64,000 bases of DNA from Rhodanobacter ginsengisoli (GTDB lineage Bacteria > Pseudomonadota > Gammaproteobacteria > Xanthomonadales > Rhodanobacteraceae): assembly GCF_042657065.1 (NCBI RefSeq), contig NZ_JBHSNF010000002.1, positions 434,001 to 498,000 on the forward strand, given 5' to 3'. The notes beneath the pieces are model-generated. The model was not told where the DNA came from, did no database searches, and saw only the letters and a list, made by a program, of their open reading frames with translations. This document shows, one piece after another, positions 28,942-38,015 of the stretch. Position 1 is the first letter of the stretch. Each line of letters begins with the position of its first letter. The position numbers and the translations under genes were made by a program.

Positions 28942-29466
28942 TCAGGTGCGACAGGCCGTGCTGGCGGCACTCGCGGCGCGGCTGGCCTGCTCGGCCTGTT
29001 CCAGCCGTTTTGGCGCGGTTGGCCAGTGCTCCTTCAGGGCGATGAAGTAAGTGATGTGTGCATCCATCGCATCCACCCGGGCCCGCTGCAGCTGCACCGC
29101 GCAGGCGGCCGACAGCTGCACTGCCACGTAACGCCGGCGGATATCCTGCAACTCCACGATGCGCGGCTGCAGCTGCGCCACGGAGGTCGACCTAGCCAGG
29201 TCGGCGGCGCTGGTCCACTGCTCGAACAACGGTGCCGCCCGGGCAAGGTCATGGGCGATCCACGCTCGCCGGGTGGCATCGAGCGCGACCGTGTCGACCA
29301 TCGCGGGCACCGGATTCGTCGCGACGACAGGCGACTTCACCTCGGTGGATTCAGCAGCGCGCCCCTGAACGACGCTGTGATGGACGATCAACAGCATCAC
29401 TCCGATCAGCAGCGTGGCGATGCCGAGCAGCATGCGCAGCGAAATCGAACCGTGTTCGTTCCCCAT
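28942..29466 (-). CDS. membrane-anchored protein of unknown function
   Basis: A 174-residue protein with one N-terminal membrane helix (MLLGIATLLIGVMLLIVHHSVV) and a hydrophilic, helical extracytoplasmic part containing AWIAHDLARAAPLFEQW and IVELQDIRRRYVAVQLSAAC. The two cysteines (AACAVQL and the C-terminal TACRT) could pair in the periplasm. No family is recognised. It is convergent with the preceding small membrane protein gene, with only a 28-bp gap. Confidence 0.6.
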   Translation of the reverse strand: MGNEHGSISLRMLLGIATLLIGVMLLIVHHSVVQGRAAESTEVKSPVVATNPVPAMVDTVALDATRRAWIAHDLARAAPLFEQWTSAADLARSTSVAQLQPRIVELQDIRRRYVAVQLSAACAVQLQRARVDAMDAHITYFIALKEHWPTAPKRLEQAEQASRAASAASTACRT

Positions 29467-29969
29467 GCCACTTTCCCCCGTACTTTGATGATGCGATGCC
29501 CCGCCCCCTGACCACGCGGTATCGACTCAGCGGCATGATCGCCCTCGACATGCCATGCGACACCTTTCACACCGGCCTGCTCGCCGACTCCGCCAGGCTT
29601 CTGTGACAACGCTTGCTGCCACCACCATGTCCGCCCGCCACCGGTCAAGGCCGGTGGCTCCCGCGCCATCCGGTTCCCACGGAGCCACGGGCCAGCATAG
29701 GGAGACCGGCGTGCGGTTGGCAATGGCAGCGCGCGGCATGAGCCCGATTCCTGGCCTGGCGGCGTTGTCGAGCCACAGGCAGGCCGCACCAACCGCGCGT
29801 ATTCGGGCCGACACGGTCGCGCCGTATTCACGGGCGCATGCGCACAGTAACGTGAAGCCTGCGCTCAAATGGCCGCAGGCGAGAGTGGAAGCCCGTGCGC
29901 CGGACCGCCTGGAGGCGGTTGCTGAACGGAGTCACAGGTCGAATTGAACAGACTGGCGAGGGGTTTTGC
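29467..29969. other. divergent intergenic region with an orphan hairpin
   Basis: This 503-bp gap lies between the leftward unknown gene and the rightward phospholipase D gene. No coding frame is supported. At 29637-29658 there is a perfect 8-bp stem (GCCACCGG with its complement, 6-base loop) with no T-tract. Both flanking genes must be promoted from here. Confidence 0.5.
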
Positions 29970-31538
29970 ATGCGACGTTTCATGACTACCGTTGGGATGG
30001 CGCTTGTCGGGCTTGCACTGGCGGCATGCTCACCGCCACGCCCCGGCGTGATCAAACAGCCGTCGAAGGCGTTGCGGCCGACCACGACCACGCCGAGTGC
30101 GCGCTACGTGCACGCCGAGGTGGCGAGGCACATGGACAAGTCCGGCTTCCGCCTGCTCACGCGCAGCACCAATGCGCTGCTGAGCCGGGTGGTGCTGGCC
30201 GATCATGCGCAGCACTCGATCGACCTGCAGTACTACATCTTCGACAACGACGAGACCGGACGGCTGGTGGCACAACGGCTGCTTCAGGCGGCGGATCGCG
30301 GCGTGCGCGTGCGCCTGCTGCTGGACGACATCAACGTGCGCGACACGATCGGCATGCTCGATGCGCTGGACCGGCACCCCAACATCGAGGTGCGCCTGTT
30401 CAACCCGTTTGCCACGCACAATCCCTCCATGCTGTCCAAGGCCACCCAGTTTCTGCTCGACGCGCACCGGCTCAATCGCCGCATGCACAACAAGTCGTTC
30501 ATCGTCGACGGCAACGTGGCGATCGTCGGCGGCCGCAACATCGGCAACGACTATTTCGATGCCGGCGACGCCACCAACTTTCGTGATCTCGACCTGGTTG
30601 CGATCGGCCCGGTGGTGAAACAGGCATCGCAGGCGTTCGACGAATACTGGAATTGCGATGAGGCCTACCCGGTGAGCGCGTTTGGCAAGCACGCCGATCA
30701 CTACGACCTGGCGAAGCTGCGCACGGATCTGGCACGTGATGCCCGCGTGTTCGCGCAGTCGGACTATGCCCAGGCGGCCCTGGACGAGGACTACAACGGC
30801 GCCACCGCGGACAACCCCGGCAAGTGGTTCTGGGGACCGGCCAACCTGGTGGCGGATCAGCCCGAGAAGGTCGAGATGCAGGAGGATCAGCCGCAGTTGC
30901 GCATCGGCCCGGATATCAAGGCGATGACCGACGGTGCGCAGCACAGCCTGCTGCTGATATCGCCGTATTTCATTCCGGGCGACAGCGGCACCCGCTACCT
31001 CGGCAGCATTGCCGAGCGCGGCGTGGCGGTAAAGGTGCTGACGAACTCGCTCGCCTCCAACGACGAACCGGCGGTGTATTCCGGCTACTCGCGTTACCGC
31101 CGCCCGCTGCTCGAAAGCGGTGTGCAGCTGTATGAGCTGCGCCCGGCCGCCGGCGCACCGCAGCCGGCCAGCACCGCCGGCACTTCCTCCGGCGTGAGCC
31201 TGCACGCCAAGGCCGTCGTGGTGGATGAGCAGAAGGTATTCATCGGCTCGATGAACATGGATGCGCGCTCCAGGCTGCTCAATACGGAAATGGGCATCAT
31301 CGTCGACTCCGCGCCGCTGGCGCAGGCGGTGACCCGGTTCTTCGACGCCGCCATCGTGCCAGCCAGCGCCTATCACGTGGTGCTGCTTCCCGCCGGCTCG
31401 CCACACGCCGGGGCCATGCAATGGCAGGCCAGCAAGGACGGCAAGCCGGTGATCTACGACCACGACCCCGATGCCACCATGCAGCGCCGGGTCGAGGTGC
31501 AACTGCTCAAGCTGCTGCCGATCGAAGGCCTGCTCTGA
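29970..31538 (+). CDS. phospholipase D-family lipoprotein (cardiolipin synthase C-like)
   Basis: A 522-residue protein with two HKD motifs (HNKSFIVDGN and HAKAVVVDEQ), each followed by the expected GGRN and GSMN segments, similar to ClsC-type cardiolipin synthases. The start at 29970 gives MRRFMTTVGMALVGLALAAC, a lipoprotein signal with the lipobox cysteine at residue 20, so it is likely membrane-anchored outside the cytoplasm. LADHAQHSIDLQYYIFDND and VRLLLDDINVRDT are also family-typical. Hydrolase and transferase activity cannot be told apart from sequence alone. Confidence 0.9.
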   Translation: MRRFMTTVGMALVGLALAACSPPRPGVIKQPSKALRPTTTTPSARYVHAEVARHMDKSGFRLLTRSTNALLSRVVLADHAQHSIDLQYYIFDNDETGRLVAQRLLQAADRGVRVRLLLDDINVRDTIGMLDALDRHPNIEVRLFNPFATHNPSMLSKATQFLLDAHRLNRRMHNKSFIVDGNVAIVGGRNIGNDYFDAGDATNFRDLDLVAIGPVVKQASQAFDEYWNCDEAYPVSAFGKHADHYDLAKLRTDLARDARVFAQSDYAQAALDEDYNGATADNPGKWFWGPANLVADQPEKVEMQEDQPQLRIGPDIKAMTDGAQHSLLLISPYFIPGDSGTRYLGSIAERGVAVKVLTNSLASNDEPAVYSGYSRYRRPLLESGVQLYELRPAAGAPQPASTAGTSSGVSLHAKAVVVDEQKVFIGSMNMDARSRLLNTEMGIIVDSAPLAQAVTRFFDAAIVPASAYHVVLLPAGSPHAGAMQWQASKDGKPVIYDHDPDATMQRRVEVQLLKLLPIEGLL

Positions 31539-31571
31539 TCCCACCCGCTCCAATGAAAGGATGATGCCCCC

Positions 31572-32057
31572 ATGCGGCCAGTCTCGAACCACGCGACGCG
31601 CGACACCCCTGCGGACAGCCCGGCCTGCTGCGTACGCCTGCCGCAACGGCTGGCGGCAGCGATGCTATGCGCGATGCTGCTGCTGACGCCGGCATTCGGC
31701 CAGCCGCCACTTGCGGCCCCGCAGCAAGCGGAACAGCAGCAGGCACTGGAGCAGCAGAAGATCGACTACCTGATCGCTTCGGTGGCCGCGCTGAAGGACG
31801 CCAGTTTCATCCGCAACGGCAAGGCCTACGACGCACCGAAGGCAGCCGATCACATGCGGCTCAAGCTGCGCTTCGCCGGCAGCCGGGTAAAGAGCGCGGA
31901 AGACTTCATCGTCTATTGCGGCACCGGCTCGTCGGTTTCCGGGATCAAGTACACGATCCGCTTTGCCGACGGCCACACGGTGGATTCCGCCACCTACCTG
32001 CGGCACAAGCTGAGCACCTATTCCCACCCCACGGGACCGCTCCTGCAAACGCCCTGA
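31572..32057 (+). CDS. DUF5329-like exported protein
   Basis: A 161-residue protein with a long basic N-terminus and a hydrophobic export segment (RLAAAMLCAMLLLTPAFG), then a domain resembling DUF5329: KIDYLIASVAALKDASFIRNGKAYDAPKAADH, LKLRFAGSRVKSAEDFIVYCG and SSVSGIKYTIRFADG. The function is unknown. It follows the phospholipase gene by 33 bases and is probably in the same transcript. The mature start depends on which N-terminal codon is used; this is the first ATG of the frame. Confidence 0.8.
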   Translation: MRPVSNHATRDTPADSPACCVRLPQRLAAAMLCAMLLLTPAFGQPPLAAPQQAEQQQALEQQKIDYLIASVAALKDASFIRNGKAYDAPKAADHMRLKLRFAGSRVKSAEDFIVYCGTGSSVSGIKYTIRFADGHTVDSATYLRHKLSTYSHPTGPLLQTP

Positions 32058-32336
32058 GCGCTTTCCCGACAGCCCCTGCGGCTGCCGACGAGCTTGCCCC
32101 GCGAGATACGGTCCAGCGCCGTTGGACGACATCGCAAACGGGCGATACCCCCTGCCGCACCACGCCTCCCCTGCTGGCAACCCCGGGCGGGAAGTGCGAT
32201 GGTGCGGACACCCGATGCGACGCACGTGCGCCTCACCGGATCACCCGCCCGCAACCTTGTGGCGCGTACGGCATGCGGATCACCGTGAACGTGCTTGCGG
32301 GATCAGCCAGACATGGCGAACTTTCCGGGAGAAATC

Positions 32337-33101
32337 ATGATGCCCCCACGTTACCGGCTGTATGGCTGTCTGCTGCTCCTGTCGCTCACCCTGCTGGGCG
32401 GCTGTGCCGCGCGCGGCGACGCGACCCGACCGATCCCCACCGCACTTGTGCACGCCCCGCAACGGGCACAACGGGTGGTCGTGATGCTGCCCGGGCGGGG
32501 TGACGACCTGACCGGGCTGCAGCAGCACGGTGCGGCGCAGATCATCCAGCGCGCCTGGCCGGACGCGGACGTGATCCTCACCGGCTTGACCATGCCCTAC
32601 TACACCACGGGCGTGGCCACCCGGCGACTGCATGACGAAGTGATCGCGCCGCTGAAGGCGCACGGCTACCGCCAGATATGGCTGGCCGGCATCTCGCTGG
32701 GCGGCATGGGTACGTTGCTGTACGACCGGGCCTATCCCGGCCAGTTGGACGGCATGCTGCTGCTCTCGCCCTATCTGGGCGATCGCGCGATCCAGCAGGA
32801 GATCCGCGACGCCGGTGGCCTGGCGGCGTGGCAACCCGGGCCGGTGCAGCCGCTGGGGCCGGACACGTTCCAGCGCGAGCTGTGGCGCTATCTCAAGCAC
32901 TGGTCGGCCGATCCGGGGCGTACGCAGACGACCTGGCTCGCCTATGGCGCGGACGAGCATTTCCGCGGAGCGATCGAGCTGATGAGTCCGCAACTGCCCC
33001 GCACCCATGTGCTGATGCTGCCAGGCCACCACAACTGGAAGTTGTGGCAGCCGGCGATGCGCCGGGTGCTGCTGCTGGCCGCACCTGCAGCGGATCATTG
33101 A
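32337..33101 (+). CDS. alpha/beta-hydrolase lipoprotein
   Basis: A 254-residue protein with a lipoprotein signal (LLLLSLTLLGGC, cysteine near residue 23) and an alpha/beta-hydrolase fold. The nucleophile elbow is GISLGG, the acid is probably the Asp in YGADEHF, and the base is the His in LPGHHNW. VVVMLPGRGDDLTGLQ carries the oxyanion strand. GGGAG lies six bases before the ATG at 32337. Esterase or thioesterase activity is likely; the substrate is unknown. It is not clearly in an operon. Confidence 0.85.
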   Translation: MMPPRYRLYGCLLLLSLTLLGGCAARGDATRPIPTALVHAPQRAQRVVVMLPGRGDDLTGLQQHGAAQIIQRAWPDADVILTGLTMPYYTTGVATRRLHDEVIAPLKAHGYRQIWLAGISLGGMGTLLYDRAYPGQLDGMLLLSPYLGDRAIQQEIRDAGGLAAWQPGPVQPLGPDTFQRELWRYLKHWSADPGRTQTTWLAYGADEHFRGAIELMSPQLPRTHVLMLPGHHNWKLWQPAMRRVLLLAAPAADH

Positions 33102-33223
33102 ACACGCCTGCGGACCGCACAGCGTCTTCGGAATCGTCAGCTGCCGTCGCAGCCGCTCGATTTCACCCCGTATGGACTGGCTGGTCCGCACGATAAAGGC
33201 CGACCCGCATCGAGGAGTCCATC

Positions 33224-33892
33224 ATGCCGGTCTGGCTCACCGCCATGACCGTCGTCGCGCTGGCGACGGCCATGACATGCACCCTGTGGATCACGCTGGA
33301 CATCGTGCGCGGCCATCGGCAGCGGATGTGGATCATGAATCTGGTCTGGCCGATCACCGCACTCTACGCCGGGCCGCTCGCGGTGCTGGCGTACTACCGC
33401 ATCGGCCGTGCGAGATCGTCGCGACACCTGGCCGACACAGCGCCGAAGCCTTTCGCACAAGACGTGGCACTGGCCGCGACCCATTGCGGCAGTGGCTGCA
33501 CCCTGGGTGACATCGTCGCGGAATCGCTGCTGCCGTGGCTGCCGTTCACCCTGTTCGGCAGCACCGTGCTCACCGGTTGGGTGCTCGACTTCGCGTTTGC
33601 CTTTGCGCTCGGCATCGCTTTCCAGTACTTCACGATCAGGCCGATGGCCGACAAGTCGCCGACGCAGGCACTGCTGGCCGCACTCAAGGCCGACACGTTG
33701 TCGCTGATCGCATGGCAGGCAGGCATGTATGGCTGGATGGCGATCGCCACGTTCGGGATCTTCGACGACCCGCCGGGCAGAGGCACCCCGGTGTTCTGGT
33801 TCATGATGCAGATCGCCATGCTGATCGGCTTCGTCACCGCCTGGCCGGTCAACGCCTGGCTGCTTCGTCGCGGCATCAAGCAGCCAATGTAA
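33224..33892 (+). CDS. DUF4396 integral membrane protein
   Basis: A 222-residue membrane protein with about six hydrophobic segments. The diagnostic central motif THCGSGCTLGDIVAE (His and two Cys in a short loop) matches DUF4396, a family often found near metal or copper handling genes but with no established function. The C-terminus FWFMMQIAMLIGFVTAWPVNAWLLRRGIK is also family-like. Neighbours here (hydrolase, ohrR) do not clarify its job. Confidence 0.85.
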   Translation: MPVWLTAMTVVALATAMTCTLWITLDIVRGHRQRMWIMNLVWPITALYAGPLAVLAYYRIGRARSSRHLADTAPKPFAQDVALAATHCGSGCTLGDIVAESLLPWLPFTLFGSTVLTGWVLDFAFAFALGIAFQYFTIRPMADKSPTQALLAALKADTLSLIAWQAGMYGWMAIATFGIFDDPPGRGTPVFWFMMQIAMLIGFVTAWPVNAWLLRRGIKQPM

Positions 33893-33895
33893 CGA

Positions 33896-33912
33896 CCTGC
33901 CGCGCGGGCAGG
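33896..33912 (+). terminator. possible terminator hairpin after DUF4396 gene
   Basis: CCTGCC and GGCAGG flank a 5-base loop a few bases past the DUF4396 stop. The stem is short (6 bp) and has no T-tract, so this is a weak call based mostly on position. Confidence 0.35.
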
Positions 33913-34018
33913 AACCGGTCCGGCCGGGAGTCCCGCCAGAGCCACTGGAGCTCCGCTACGACGGCACCAGGACGCGTGGCGCTCGACCATCGTCCAACGG
34001 TGGCATCAAAAAGATCGC

Positions 34019-34047
34019 TTGCAATTCAGTAGCGTGCTATGTAATAT
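34019..34047 (+). promoter_or_regulatory. ohrR promoter with candidate OhrR operator
   Basis: A good sigma-70-like promoter is visible: TTGCAA at 34019-34024, a 17-bp spacer and TAATAT at 34042-34047. Inside the spacer, 34030-34039 reads TAGCGTGCTA, an inverted repeat of the form TAGN4CTA. The same form occurs twice before ohr. A repressor bound there would block RNA polymerase, which fits autoregulation by OhrR. The start codon at 34056 lies only 9 bases past the -10 box, so the mRNA may be almost leaderless. Confidence 0.65.
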
Positions 34048-34055
34048 GCGCAACC

Positions 34056-34523
<468 letters not shown>

Positions 34524-34546
34524 TCGGCTTTTCTTTCTCTTTTTGT

Positions 34547-34572
34547 ATAGTGCACTATTTAATAGTTGGCTA
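34547..34572 (+). promoter_or_regulatory. candidate OhrR operators upstream of ohr
   Basis: 34547-34558 is a perfect 12-bp palindrome, ATAGTGCACTAT, and 34563-34572 is TAGTTGGCTA. Both fit TAGN4CTA, the same pattern seen in the ohrR promoter. Their starts are 15-16 bp apart. The region is strikingly AT-rich compared with the flanks. That OhrR binds here is inference from position and repetition. Confidence 0.6.
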
Positions 34573-34611
34573 CTTATTTTCAGCAACATCCCACCCACCA
34601 AGGAGACACCC

Positions 34612-35037
34612 ATGTCCATCGAAAATGTCCTGTACCGCGCAAAAGCCACCGCCACCGGCGGTCGCGACGGCCGGGCAAAGTCATCCGACAACGTCCTCGA
34701 CATCAAGCTGACCACGCCGAAGGAACTCGGCGGCGCCGGCGGTGATGGCACCAACCCGGAACAGCTGTTTGCGGCCGGTTATTCCGCCTGCTTCATCGGC
34801 GCGATGAAGTTCGTGGCGGCGCAGCAGAAGCTGCAGTTGCCGGCGGATACCCAGGTGACCGGCCAGGTCGGCATCGGCCAGATCCCCACGGGCTTCGGCA
34901 TCGAGGTCGAACTGATCATCTCGATCCCCGGCCTGCCCCGCGCCGACGCCGAGGCACTGGTGCAGAAAGCGCACATCGTCTGCCCTTACTCCAATGCCAC
35001 CCGCAACAACATCGATGTCAAGCTGACCGTCGTCTGA
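34612..35037 (+). CDS. ohr: organic hydroperoxide resistance protein Ohr
   Basis: Thiol peroxidase that reduces organic and fatty-acid hydroperoxides with lipoylated partners. The 141-residue OsmC-fold protein has the two active cysteines: Cys60 in AAGYSACFIGAMKFVAA and Cys124 in AHIVCPYSNATRNN. The arginine of the GGRDGRAKS segment is in the position of the family's catalytic Arg. The ATG follows AAGGAGA; upstream codons in frame are non-coding. A strong hairpin follows the stop. It forms a peroxide-response unit with ohrR. Confidence 0.97.
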   Translation: MSIENVLYRAKATATGGRDGRAKSSDNVLDIKLTTPKELGGAGGDGTNPEQLFAAGYSACFIGAMKFVAAQQKLQLPADTQVTGQVGIGQIPTGFGIEVELIISIPGLPRADAEALVQKAHIVCPYSNATRNNIDVKLTVV

Positions 35038-35467
35038 GGCGCCGGCCCCGGCGAGCACGGACGCGGCGAAACCGCGAAACATCAAGCGGCGGCGACCTCA
35101 CCGGGTCGCCGCCGCTTGCCGTGGCGCGTCCGGCCCGAACAGGCAGGCGCCGGAACAGACGTGGTCGCCGGAGGGTGGCCGGTGCGGCGCATCGGCCCCG
35201 GCCGCTGCAAGCTGCCGTCGGAGTGACCGTGCCCGCATGGCATGACGCGCGACGCGGGATCGACATGCGCATCCATCGAAGGCATGCCCGGACCAGCCAC
35301 GCGACAGCGCTGTACAAGGGCGAACCCGTTGTCATCCGGTTGCCCCTGCATCGGCGAATACTGATACGCTCGGTTCAGTTTCATGACGAGGTCCGCACCA
35401 TGTTCCCGATGCTCATCGCATTCCATCATGAACGTCGCGGGCCGGCTTCCCAGGCATGAGGTAACGC
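35038..35467. other. intergenic region, terminator at left end
   Basis: After the ohr terminator this 430-bp stretch has no supported gene. The ribosome site of the HD-GYP gene (GAGG before a GTG) lies at the right end. The promoter for the c-di-GMP pair should be in this stretch, but I could not pick a convincing one. Confidence 0.5.
35084..35117 (+). terminator. terminator-like hairpin after ohr
   Basis: A perfect 14-bp stem (AAGCGGCGGCGACC with its exact complement at 35104-35117) closes a six-base loop, 46 bases after the ohr stop. The right arm ends CTT, but no longer T-tract follows. Stem length makes it the strongest hairpin in the window. Confidence 0.75.
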
Positions 35468-36682
35468 GTGGCTTTTGAGCTCGAGGAACTTCGCATGAAT
35501 GTGGCCGATCTGCAGATCGGCATGTTCGTTTGCCGACTGGACCGCCCCTGGAAGGACACACCCTTCCCGTTGCAGGGCGTCGAGCTCAACAGTCGCGAAG
35601 ACATCGATACGCTGCGCCGACTGTGCCAGGTCGTGTATGTCGATGCGCACCGGCTGGTTTCGTATGACCCGCATCAGGCACTCACGCGTACCGAACTGTC
35701 CGGCAGTCGCTTCAAGAGTTCGATGCGTTACGCCGACACCGTGCCGATCGAGGAAGAGGCGCCGCGCGCACGCGCCGCACTCGACACGGCCTCGAAGATC
35801 GTGGACGACATTTTCGAGGACCTCGCCAGCGGGCGTGAACTGTCGGTGGAGCATGTCGAACAGGCCGTGCGCCCGCTGGTGGCCAGCGTGCTGCGCAGCG
35901 CCGATGCCTTTTTCCTGATCGAGGGCCTGCGCCGGCACGACAATTATTCATACAACCACGCGATCAGCTGCAGTGCGCTCGGCGCGGCTTTCGGACGCCA
36001 CCTGGGCTTCGACGAGGAGACCATCTTCAGCCTGGCCGCCGGTGGCTTGCTGATGGACGTCGGCAAGACCCGCCTGCCCGAATCACTGCTGCAATACCAG
36101 GGCACGCTGTCGCCGGACGACGTGAACACCATCCGCTCGCACGTCGAACACGGCCTGGCGATCGTCGCGGAGTCCGACATCACCAATCAGGATGTACTGG
36201 ATATCCTGCGCACCCATCATGAAAGGCATGACGGCAGCGGCTATCCCGACGGGCTGGCCGGCAACGCCATTCCGGTCACCGGGCGCATGCTGGGCCTCAT
36301 CGACACCTACCATGCGATGTCGAGCGTGCGCCCCTACCGCGCCGCCATCTCGCGGCACCGGGCATTGCGACAGATCTACGCCGCACGTGGCAGCCTGTTC
36401 CAGGCGGCGATGATCGAACAGCTTCAGGTCTGCCTGGGGGTCTATCCGACCGGTTCGCTGGTCGAACTGAGCACTGGCGAGGTAGCCATCGTGATGGCGC
36501 AGAACCAGGTCCGCCGACTGCGCCCGCGAGTGGCCATCCTGAGCACGCCGGCCAAGCAGCCCTTGACCGATTTTCGACCGGTCGACCTGATGAGCCTGGG
36601 CAACAACGAGACCGTCGACATCGTGCGCGGCCTGGCGGTGGGTGATTACGACATCGACGCTGCCCGGCTGTTTCTGCAATGA
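35468..36682 (+). CDS. DUF3391 HD-GYP protein with altered HD dyad
   Basis: A 404-residue cytoplasmic protein with an N-terminal DUF3391-like segment (NVADLQIGMFVCRLDRPWKD) and an HD-GYP domain from about residue 150. HD-GYP enzymes hydrolyse c-di-GMP with a di- or tri-metal site. Here the HD dyad reads MD (LLMDVGK, Met196-Asp197), so one metal-binding histidine is missing, while HHERHDGSGYP at 250-260 and SSVRPYR are intact. It could be a weak enzyme, a c-di-GMP-binding effector or an interaction partner. The start is a GTG with GAGG six bases upstream; an ATG nine codons later is possible. The GGDEF-EAL gene follows after 49 bases. Confidence 0.9.
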   Translation: MAFELEELRMNVADLQIGMFVCRLDRPWKDTPFPLQGVELNSREDIDTLRRLCQVVYVDAHRLVSYDPHQALTRTELSGSRFKSSMRYADTVPIEEEAPRARAALDTASKIVDDIFEDLASGRELSVEHVEQAVRPLVASVLRSADAFFLIEGLRRHDNYSYNHAISCSALGAAFGRHLGFDEETIFSLAAGGLLMDVGKTRLPESLLQYQGTLSPDDVNTIRSHVEHGLAIVAESDITNQDVLDILRTHHERHDGSGYPDGLAGNAIPVTGRMLGLIDTYHAMSSVRPYRAAISRHRALRQIYAARGSLFQAAMIEQLQVCLGVYPTGSLVELSTGEVAIVMAQNQVRRLRPRVAILSTPAKQPLTDFRPVDLMSLGNNETVDIVRGLAVGDYDIDAARLFLQ

Positions 36683-36731
36683 CGCGGATCGGTGCGATAC
36701 CCGTGCGCGTCCCGCGGCCGGAGGCAACCGC

Positions 36732-37979
36732 ATGCTGAACCGCGAGAGCATATTCGGCGCGATCGCCGAACGGGTCCTGGCTCATGCCGCCACGGGCGAA
36801 CGTTTCGCCGTGCTGATCCTGCGCGTACCGGGCCTGCGCGAGATCAGCCTGCGTTTCGGTTACGAGCAGGGCGAACAGGCCGAAGCCACGGCACATGAGC
36901 TGATCCGGCAGTCGCTGCGACCGGTCGATCAGGTGTTCCGCGCCGGCGACGACAGTTTCGTGGTGCTGCTGCCAGCCATGCTCAATCACAATCACGCGTT
37001 GCTGGCCGGCACCCGCCTGATCCAGGCATTCGAGCAGCCGCTGCGTGGCACGACCTCGCCATGGCTGGTGCGGCCGATCATGGGCATCGCGCTGCATCCG
37101 GAACACGGTCCCAGCCCGGACCGCTTGTGCCGCCGCGCCGGCATGGCGCTGGATGAAGCCCAACGGCGTGGCGAACTGTGCGCGGTCTACCAGCCGCACG
37201 ATACCCAGGTGGAGATCTTCTACGAGGAATTGCGCGAGGCCCTGGATGCCAACCGCCTGCAGGTCTTCTTCCAGCCGATCTGGGACCTGCAGGCCAACCG
37301 CATTGCCGGGGCCGAATCGCTGGCGCGCTGGAGCAGCCAGCATCACGGCGAGGTCTCCCCCGCGAACTTCGTGCCGTTCTCCGAACAGAGCGATCTGATT
37401 TCGGTGCTGACCCGCTGGAGCGTCAACGCCACCCTGCGACATGTCGCCAGCTTGCCTGCCTCGCGCGGATTGAGCTTTTCCATCAACTTCTCGCCCCGTG
37501 TGCTTTCGCGGCCCGGCATGGTCGAGCAGCTCATCGGCGCGCTGGAGATCTGGGGCGTCGCCCCGACCTCGGTCGTGGTGGAAATCACCGAAACCACGCT
37601 GGTCAACGATCTGGAGGTGAGCGTGCAGGTATTGCGCCGCCTGCGTGATCACGGCATCCGCATCGCGATCGACGACTTCGGTACCGGCTACGCCTCGATC
37701 GCCTATCTGCGTCAGTTCCCGGCCACCGAGCTGAAGCTGGACCAGTCGCTGATCTGCGCCATGCAGAACGAACCCCACACCGCCAAGCTGGTTCGCGCCA
37801 TCGTCAACATGGCCCACCACATGGATCTGACGACCATCGCCGAAGGCATCGAAAACCGGGCCACGCAGGACATGCTGGCCGACATGGGCTGTGATTTCGG
37901 CCAGGGCTTCTACCTCGGGCGACCGGAGCCGGCGGCCGACTTCATCGCGCGTTTCACTGCCGCCGAGCCGACCCCATGA
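36732..37979 (+). CDS. degenerate-GGDEF / EAL domain protein
   Basis: A 415-residue cytoplasmic protein. Its GGDEF-like domain has lost the catalytic signature (GDDSF at residues 72-76), so it cannot be a normal diguanylate cyclase. The EAL domain, about residues 165-405, looks functional: ESLARW (the E-x-L-x-R form) with Glu195, NFSPRVL, VEITETTL, IAIDDFGTGYASIAYL, ELKLDQSL and TTIAEGIE. Predicted role: c-di-GMP phosphodiesterase, perhaps modulated by GTP on the dead GGDEF domain. GGAGG lies upstream of the ATG. It pairs with the HD-GYP gene. Confidence 0.92.
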   Translation: MLNRESIFGAIAERVLAHAATGERFAVLILRVPGLREISLRFGYEQGEQAEATAHELIRQSLRPVDQVFRAGDDSFVVLLPAMLNHNHALLAGTRLIQAFEQPLRGTTSPWLVRPIMGIALHPEHGPSPDRLCRRAGMALDEAQRRGELCAVYQPHDTQVEIFYEELREALDANRLQVFFQPIWDLQANRIAGAESLARWSSQHHGEVSPANFVPFSEQSDLISVLTRWSVNATLRHVASLPASRGLSFSINFSPRVLSRPGMVEQLIGALEIWGVAPTSVVVEITETTLVNDLEVSVQVLRRLRDHGIRIAIDDFGTGYASIAYLRQFPATELKLDQSLICAMQNEPHTAKLVRAIVNMAHHMDLTTIAEGIENRATQDMLADMGCDFGQGFYLGRPEPAADFIARFTAAEPTP

Positions 37980-38015
37980 CCATCCGGTGCAAGTGCACAG
38001 CCTGGGTTGAAGCCG

